IMG/VR virus record: IMGVR_UViG_3300021067_000053
Coordinates: 1 to 51,775 of that record
From: a virus
DNA length: 51,775 nucleotides
Strand: one strand, 5' to 3'
Shown piece by piece: positions 47,546-51,775 of the stretch; within the stretch, counting starts at the first letter, position 1, and the number at the start of each line of letters is the position of its first letter. The notes beneath the pieces are model-generated. The model was given only the letters and a program-made list of their open reading frames with translations. It was not told where the DNA came from and did no database searches. Both the position numbers and the translations under genes were made by a program.

Positions 47546-47947
47546 ATGAACGAGAACCACTTCAGACTGTTACGCCTCGCCATCTATCGCGGACTGACCT
47601 GCGAGCAGTTGAGCCCGACCGCCTTCCGCGTCTCCTCGTCCCGCAGGGGGCGCGGCCCGTACGTCGTGGACGTTCCCTCGCAAGCCTGCCCGTGCGACGC
47701 GACGCTCCCCTGCTCTCACCTCGCAATAGCCACCGACCGCTGGTTCGAGCGCGAGGCCGACCTGACGTTGCGCGGCGACTACTTCGAGGCGCGGCGTCTG
47801 GACTTCGGCGGATTGCCGGGGCGCGGCGACCTGAAGGCCGACGACCGCAGGCTCATCCGCACGCGCGCCGAGACGGTCGAGACTAGGCTGGGCGGTGAAC
47901 TGGTGGCGGCCGGGGCCGGGGCGGCTTCCTACCGATGCCCGTTCTAA
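47546..47947 (+). CDS. SWIM zinc-finger protein
   Basis: A 133-residue protein. C48, C50, C56 and H58 (ACPCDATLPCSHLA) make a SWIM-type CxC-CxH site within a YVVDVPSQ strand context. The rest is a helix-rich C-terminus. SWIM proteins bind DNA or proteins. Six bases after the previous stop. Confidence 0.75.
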   Translation: MNENHFRLLRLAIYRGLTCEQLSPTAFRVSSSRRGRGPYVVDVPSQACPCDATLPCSHLAIATDRWFEREADLTLRGDYFEARRLDFGGLPGRGDLKADDRRLIRTRAETVETRLGGELVAAGAGAASYRCPF

Positions 47948-47958
47948 TGGAGGTTGAC

Positions 47959-48144
47959 ATGGAACACTTTTGGGAGACGTTCGACGCGCTGTTCAAGAGG
48001 CTGCACGCGCAGGGGCGCAGGGTCGAGGAACTGGAAGCCCGCGTTGTCGAACTTGAGCGCCGCCTGAGCGGGCGCGAGTCGGAGCGCCCGCCGCTGAAGC
48101 TTGTGACGCCCGCGGATGAGGCTTGGGAGCAGTTCGGAAACTAG
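47959..48144 (+). CDS. Coiled-coil protein (61 aa)
   Basis: ATG 47959 follows GGAGG. A helix from FWETFDALFKRLHAQGRRVEELEARVVELERRLSG forms a short coiled coil; the tail is Pro/Glu-rich. Confidence 0.62.
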   Translation: MEHFWETFDALFKRLHAQGRRVEELEARVVELERRLSGRESERPPLKLVTPADEAWEQFGN

Positions 48145-48157
48145 AGAGGAGCGAATC

Positions 48158-48355
48158 ATGTTTGACGAGGAACCGAGAGAGCAGACCTACGGCTACGACG
48201 ACTGGCGTCAAGACCAGATGGCCGAAGAGGGCGCCGGGCTGCTGCTCGCGGGGTGTCAGCACGTGCCGGGTGCCGTCCTCTCGGACGACGAAGACGCGAG
48301 CCTCCGCCGCTGCCTGCTCTGCGGGGACGAATACCTCGTCTGCAATCTATTTTGA
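48158..48355 (+). CDS. Small acidic Cys protein (65 aa)
   Basis: ATG 48158 with GAGAGGAGCG. Acidic, with CQHVPG and CLLCGDEYLVC, a probable metal site. Unrecognised. Confidence 0.65.
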   Translation: MFDEEPREQTYGYDDWRQDQMAEEGAGLLLAGCQHVPGAVLSDDEDASLRRCLLCGDEYLVCNLF

Positions 48356-48387
48356 GGCGCCCCGCTGACGGGCGCGGAGGAAGAGAG

Positions 48388-49044
48388 ATGACGAAGGCAG
48401 GGCTGGCACAGAAGGTGAAAGAGCGGCCGATCATCTTCGGCGCGGAGTCCGTGCGCGCGATTCTTGAAGGGCGGAAGACGCAGACAAGGCGCGTCGTACA
48501 AGGTTTGCCGCCAAGCATAAGCGTAGCGGGCGGCATCCCTGAAAGTGACTATCAATACTTCTTCACGGACTTTGAGCAGAACTTAACCAAGCGCTGCCCC
48601 TATGGACGCCCGTGGCCTTACTGCGACCGCTTGTGGGTGCGTGAGGCGTGGGGCGACGTGACGCTCGCCTTTCAGTCTCACGAGTGCGAGGAGCCGCGCG
48701 TGTGGGCTTACAGGGCCGACGAGGCAGTTCACAACAGCGGCGGGTTCCTCGAACACATGGGGGACTCGGGCATCGTCTGTAAGAGGTGGCGCACGCCAAT
48801 CTTCATGCCCCGCTGGATGTCGCGCATCGCCCTTGCACTGACGGACGTTCGCGTGGAGAGGTTGCAGGAGATATCAGAAGCCGACATCACGGCCGAGGGC
48901 ATCACGGAGGGCGACGGCGTTTGGGCCGGGAGTCTCCGCGCCGCCTTCCGCGACGGCTGGGATGAGTTGAACGCGAAGCGGGGCTTCCCTTTCAAGTCGA
49001 ACCCGTTCGTCTGGGTGCTGTCATTCAAGAGGGTCACGGACTGA
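48388..49044 (+). CDS. ASCH/PUA-superfamily protein
   Basis: A 218-residue protein starting with RPIIFGAESVRAILEGRKTQTRRVV, the signature of phage ASCH-type proteins (PUA-like RNA-binding or amidohydrolase superfamily). RLWVREAW and the C-terminal PFVWVLSFKR strand are also typical. ATG 48388 has GGAGGAAGAG. Its role in phages (RNA or nucleoside binding) is unproven. Confidence 0.82.
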   Translation: MTKAGLAQKVKERPIIFGAESVRAILEGRKTQTRRVVQGLPPSISVAGGIPESDYQYFFTDFEQNLTKRCPYGRPWPYCDRLWVREAWGDVTLAFQSHECEEPRVWAYRADEAVHNSGGFLEHMGDSGIVCKRWRTPIFMPRWMSRIALALTDVRVERLQEISEADITAEGITEGDGVWAGSLRAAFRDGWDELNAKRGFPFKSNPFVWVLSFKRVTD

Positions 49045-49523
49045 TGCGCCGCCGCCACTTCATGAAACGCTCCCCCTTACCCGAGAGCCGGGGCTACGGG
49101 ATGAGGCGCGGGCGTCTGAAGGCGCGGCCGTACCACCCGGTGGAGACGAAGGCGGGGCTCAGGGACGCGCTCGACATCGAAGCCAGCCGGACGGTTCGCA
49201 CCCTTCACCCGGCCTGCGTCCTGTGCGGCGAGGCGGACTGGCAGAAGTTGACTTGTGGACATCTCTTCAAGAGGACTTATGAGCCGTCGCGGTTCGACAC
49301 GCACGAGGGCGGGAACAACTCGACGCTCTGTAAAGACTGCAACGGCCGGGACAACGAAGACCACTCGATCTACGTGGCATGGTTCAAGGGGCGCTACGGG
49401 GTGAGGGCGTACGAGGCGTTGGAGGCGCGCGCGCGTTCCGGCCGGACGTTCGAACGGTACGAACTGCGGGCGCTGCTGGATGAGTACCGGAGACGGCTTA
49501 GGGAGATGAGGAGGGCGGCATGA
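49044..49523 (+). CDS. NinG/Rap-like recombination nuclease
   Basis: A 159-residue protein with CVLCGEADWQKLTCGHLFKR, SRFDTHEGGNNSTLCKDCNGRDNED and YVAWFKGRYGVRAYEALE: the Cys-His zinc cluster and C-terminal region of lambda NinG. NinG/Rap proteins act as structure-specific nucleases in RecBCD-linked recombination. The start overlaps the previous stop (TGATG). Confidence 0.85.
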   Translation: MRRRHFMKRSPLPESRGYGMRRGRLKARPYHPVETKAGLRDALDIEASRTVRTLHPACVLCGEADWQKLTCGHLFKRTYEPSRFDTHEGGNNSTLCKDCNGRDNEDHSIYVAWFKGRYGVRAYEALEARARSGRTFERYELRALLDEYRRRLREMRRAA

Positions 49524-49684
49524 GGAAGAACGTCAAGCGCTGCTGCATCTGCGGCAGCCACAAGAACGAAGACGGCAGCGAGCCCGTAGGGCACTGCCGG
49601 AGGTGCGGGCGTCCCGTGTGCTCGTTCTGCGACCACCTCGGCGTCTGCTGCGACATGGACGATGACGAGGATTGTGATGGCTGA
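49520..49684 (+). CDS. Cys-rich treble-clef-type microprotein (54 aa)
   Basis: ATG 49520 has GAGGAGGGCGGC. Ten Cys and His residues in CxxC pairs (CCICGSH, HCRRCGRPVCSFCDH, CC) over 54 residues suggest two zinc sites (RING or treble-clef type). Ends in an acidic MDDDEDCDG tail. Overlaps the next gene by eight bases. Confidence 0.65.
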   Translation: MRKNVKRCCICGSHKNEDGSEPVGHCRRCGRPVCSFCDHLGVCCDMDDDEDCDG

Positions 49685-49892
49685 CACGCTACCCACGATT
49701 GACGAGATTGAGGCGATGATTCCAGCAATAGAAGCCCTTGAAGAATTGATAGATGAGGGCTGCCCGTCGCACGAGGAGTTTAACTGCGGTGCGTGTTACT
49801 TCTGCGACCGCCAACGCGGCCACGAAACTTACTGCCCGTGGCGGAAGGCCGAAGAAGCGCTCCGCAAGTGGAAGGGGGTCAGAGGCGAATGA
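49677..49892 (+). CDS. Small acidic Cys protein (71 aa)
   Basis: ATG 49677 follows GAGG. IDEIEAMIPAIEALEELIDEG forms a helix; CPSHEEFNCGACYFCDRQRGHETYCPWR is a likely metal site. Unrecognised. Confidence 0.65.
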   Translation: MADTLPTIDEIEAMIPAIEALEELIDEGCPSHEEFNCGACYFCDRQRGHETYCPWRKAEEALRKWKGVRGE

Positions 49893-50053
49893 GCGGCAAT
49901 GACGATGTGAAGTTGCCCGAGGGTAAGACCTGCGCCGACTGCGCACACTTCACGAGATGCCGATGGCTCATCTCGTGCAAGCCGACTAACACGAGTTGCG
50001 ATTGGGCCCCGAGCAGATTCAAGTCGGCCGCGCCGCAGCCCGCCACCCCGTAG
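49889..50053 (+). CDS. Small phage zinc protein (54 aa)
   Basis: ATGA overlap with the preceding gene. KTCADCAHFTRCRWLISC and TNTSCDWAPSRF form a motif widespread in small phage proteins (CADC..F.RC..L). Function unknown. Confidence 0.7.
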   Translation: MSGNDDVKLPEGKTCADCAHFTRCRWLISCKPTNTSCDWAPSRFKSAAPQPATP

Positions 50054-50095
50054 CGTCCCCCTGAACCGAAACACCCGACCCGTGAGGTGAGCGAG

Positions 50096-50311
50096 ATGAG
50101 GTCGAACGGAAATCAGATCGCAGAGTTACTACCCGAAGACGCCGTGCGCGCCGCCTTCATGCGGGGCGTCGAGGGGCTGCCCGAGGCGGAGCGCGAGCGG
50201 CTGTATACGGAACACCAAAAGCGGGTGAGGCGGTTCCTGGGGTTTCTAAAGGATGCCGAGTGCTACGTCGCGGCGGGGCGGCCGGCAAGGGACCGGGAGA
50301 GTGAGACATGA
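50096..50311 (+). CDS. Hypothetical helical protein (71 aa)
   Basis: ATG 50096 follows GAGGTGAGCG. Charged helical protein with DAVRAAFMRGVEGLPEAERERLYTEHQKRVRRF. Overlaps the next start by four bases (ATGA). Confidence 0.62.
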   Translation: MRSNGNQIAELLPEDAVRAAFMRGVEGLPEAERERLYTEHQKRVRRFLGFLKDAECYVAAGRPARDRESET

Positions 50312-50964
50312 ACGCGCCACTTTTTAACCCCCCGGACGGACCCGTGGCCGTCTTCCTCTGCGACCGCACGGGCATAGCCGCGGAGCCCTGGGCGGCGGCG
50401 GGCGTCGAGTGCTGGTGCGTAGACCTCCGGCATCCCGTCCGCCGCGACCGCCGCGAAGGCAACATAAATTTCGTGTGGGGCGACGTGCGTTCGTGGGCGC
50501 CCCCGGAAGAGATTCGCGGCCGGATAGTCTTCGGCGCGGCCTTCCCGCCGTGCACGAACCTCGCGGTCAGCGGCGCGCGGGATTTCGTGAAGAAGGGGCT
50601 GCACGTGCTCACGGACGCCCTGGAGACGTTCGCGGCCTGCGAGCGGGCCTTCGCCTGGGCGGGCTGCCCCTACTTCGTCGAGAACCCCGTCGGGGTCGTC
50701 TCGACGCACTACCGCAAACCCGACTTCACCTTCGAGCCGTGGCAGTACGGCGACAGCTGGACGAAGAAGACCCATCTGTGGGCGGGGGGTGGGTTCGTGA
50801 TGCCGGAGCCGGCGGTGAAGGAGAGGCCGGAGGGCGTGACGCAGAAGATATGGCTGATGCCGCCTTCGGCCGAGAGGGCGGACCTGCGGGGCGAGACGCC
50901 GAGGGGCTTCGCCAGGGCGGTCTACGAGGCCAACGCCGCGGCCGCACTGAAGCGTGCGGCCTGA
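50308..50964 (+). CDS. Cytosine-methyltransferase-like protein
   Basis: A 218-residue protein. A cofactor-type start (GPVAVFLCDRTGIAAEPWAAAG), a DL..P strand pair and PPCTNLAVSGA (Cys82, where the catalytic Cys of C5 enzymes lies) match the Dcm superfamily, and ENPVG at about 150 replaces ENV. Several other C5 motifs are weak, so activity may be different or lost. Commonly annotated as DNA cytosine methyltransferase in phages. Confidence 0.72.
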   Translation: MNAPLFNPPDGPVAVFLCDRTGIAAEPWAAAGVECWCVDLRHPVRRDRREGNINFVWGDVRSWAPPEEIRGRIVFGAAFPPCTNLAVSGARDFVKKGLHVLTDALETFAACERAFAWAGCPYFVENPVGVVSTHYRKPDFTFEPWQYGDSWTKKTHLWAGGGFVMPEPAVKERPEGVTQKIWLMPPSAERADLRGETPRGFARAVYEANAAAALKRAA

Positions 50965-51080
50965 CGGCTCACCCGGCGAGGGGCGGGGAGAGTGAAGCTA
51001 TTCAGAAAATCAGCCTTACCGGAAATGGTATGTGAGAGTTTCACGGGGCGGAAATAAGCGATTGTGAAAGGGTTGGTGCA

Positions 51081-51398
51081 ATGAGCGAGACAAAAGAAGC
51101 TTCTGCGCGGTTCGTGAAGCGGGACTATTGGAACGAGCGCGGCGACCACAGACCTTACCGAAACTTCTGGCATGACGAAGAAGATAAGGCGGTGGACGAG
51201 CAAAGGGAGTTGGACAAATTGCTTGCGGGCGTGAGTGACGGCGAAGAATTTGAAATCGTTATCAGGCCGACCGGTAAGCGACCCTTCGGGGAGAGGCGCT
51301 ATCGTTTACAACGCCCGCACGAATACGAGCCGGAGACGGACGAGCAGATGTCCGAACGACGTTTTGCACAAACGTCCCTTCCTGACAGCCCCGACTGA
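51081..51398 (+). CDS. Hypothetical protein (105 aa)
   Basis: ATG 51081 follows AAAGGG. Acidic and Tyr/Arg-rich: RDYWNERGDHRPYRNFWHDEEDK, then a beta segment FEIVIRPTGKRPFGERRYRL. Unrecognised. The upstream gap (50965-51080) holds nothing clear. Confidence 0.65.
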   Translation: MSETKEASARFVKRDYWNERGDHRPYRNFWHDEEDKAVDEQRELDKLLAGVSDGEEFEIVIRPTGKRPFGERRYRLQRPHEYEPETDEQMSERRFAQTSLPDSPD

Positions 51399-51464
51399 CG
51401 CCGCAACTACTGAAATGTCTACACATACCCGCGGGGGCTCTCCCCGAGGAAAGGCGGACGGAAG

Positions 51465-51683
51465 ATGAGCGAACAGGAATACAACGAATTGGCGGGCCGC
51501 CTCTGCCGCGTAGTCGGGCTCACGGAGGAAGAGTTGCAGGTTTTAGCCGCCGCCCCCGTGGAAGTCTTGCGGACGTTGTTGCGAAAGCCTCGCTATCAAA
51601 AACTGGCCTTACAGCCGTGCGGAGGCTACTACTGCTCAGAGGAACACGGCCACCTTGATTGTGAGCCACAAACGTCAGCTTGA
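51465..51683 (+). CDS. Small zinc-motif protein crossing the contig junction
   Basis: A 72-residue protein with an N-terminal helix (EYNELAGRLCRVVGLTEEELQVLAA) and a C-terminal CGGYYCSEEHGHLDC metal site. Complete here; its last third is repeated at 2-73 of the window. Precedes the 135-398 gene in the circular genome. Confidence 0.75.
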   Translation: MSEQEYNELAGRLCRVVGLTEEELQVLAAAPVEVLRTLLRKPRYQKLALQPCGGYYCSEEHGHLDCEPQTSA

Positions 51684-51775
51684 GTTCCCCGCCCGTGGCC
51701 GCCCGCGAGGGGGCGAAAGGAACCGTCAGAGGAAAGGTAATCCCATGATTCAGTATACGCACGAAGGGCTTCAGG
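51611..51775. repeat. Terminal direct repeat, right copy
   Basis: Right copy of the 165-base overlap described at 1-165; differs at one base (G at 51649). Confidence 0.93.

Overview
The window is a complete or near-complete genome of a tailed double-stranded DNA phage with a long non-contractile (siphovirus-type) tail and high GC content. Bases 1-165 repeat bases 51611-51775 with one mismatch, so the contig closes on itself and the unit genome is about 51,610 bp. I see no integrase, transposase, DNA polymerase, primase, tRNA or CRISPR array. The host cannot be named from the sequence. Two secreted proteins with Sec signals and Pro-Thr-rich linkers (18764-19330 and 43166-43381) have a style I associate with Acidobacteriota (Blastocatellia). 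That is a weak inference; a high-GC Gram-negative-like host is the safer statement.

Layout. Positions 135-6328 hold small early or accessory genes, mostly on the plus strand, with a minus-strand replication pair at 448-2051 (an ExeA-like AAA ATPase and a protein whose gene carries an iteron array beside an AT-rich tract). A gene-free stretch at 3487-4255 probably encodes a large structured RNA. The late genes read leftward from 34666 down to 6343: small proteins, a run of tiny membrane proteins (33952 to 31703, probably lysis or envelope functions), small and large terminase, portal, a proteasome-like Ntn hydrolase in the place of the head protease, scaffold, decoration protein, major capsid protein, head-tail connectors, tail tube, tail chaperones with a -1 frameshift, tape measure, a tail tip with the order seen in Rhodobacter gene transfer agents (DUF2460, DUF2163, NlpC/P60, hub), and a very large fibre. 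Two cargo units interrupt the tail genes: a moron with its own promoter and terminator (18646-19368) and a free-standing HNH endonuclease on the opposite strand (21286-22054).

Positions 34996-42485, also leftward, carry accessory and DNA-metabolism genes: a VRR-NUC-like nuclease, a HicB-like protein, a lambda-O-like initiator with internal dyad repeats, an HNH nuclease with a structured leader, a deoxyribosyltransferase/GIY-YIG fusion, a putative ssDNA-annealing protein, a winged-helix protein and an amino-methyltransferase. Positions 42544-46735 look like the control and communication region: a TPR protein, a divergent secreted peptide, a C5 methyltransferase, a ribbon-helix-helix repressor with two identical operator arrays, a second putative regulator and a LexA/S24-like protein. 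Positions 46798-51683 are a rightward run of small genes with many zinc-binding motifs, plus ASCH-like, NinG-like and cytosine-methyltransferase-like proteins.

How it works together: the phage probably uses host replisome enzymes recruited to one or two intragenic origins, modifies its DNA with two or three methyltransferases, and packages with a TerS/TerL pair. Several stand-alone genes (5684, 19330, 21323, perhaps 45811) have a -10 box seven to ten bases before the start and no ribosome binding site, so leaderless mRNAs appear to be used for genes that sit outside the operons.
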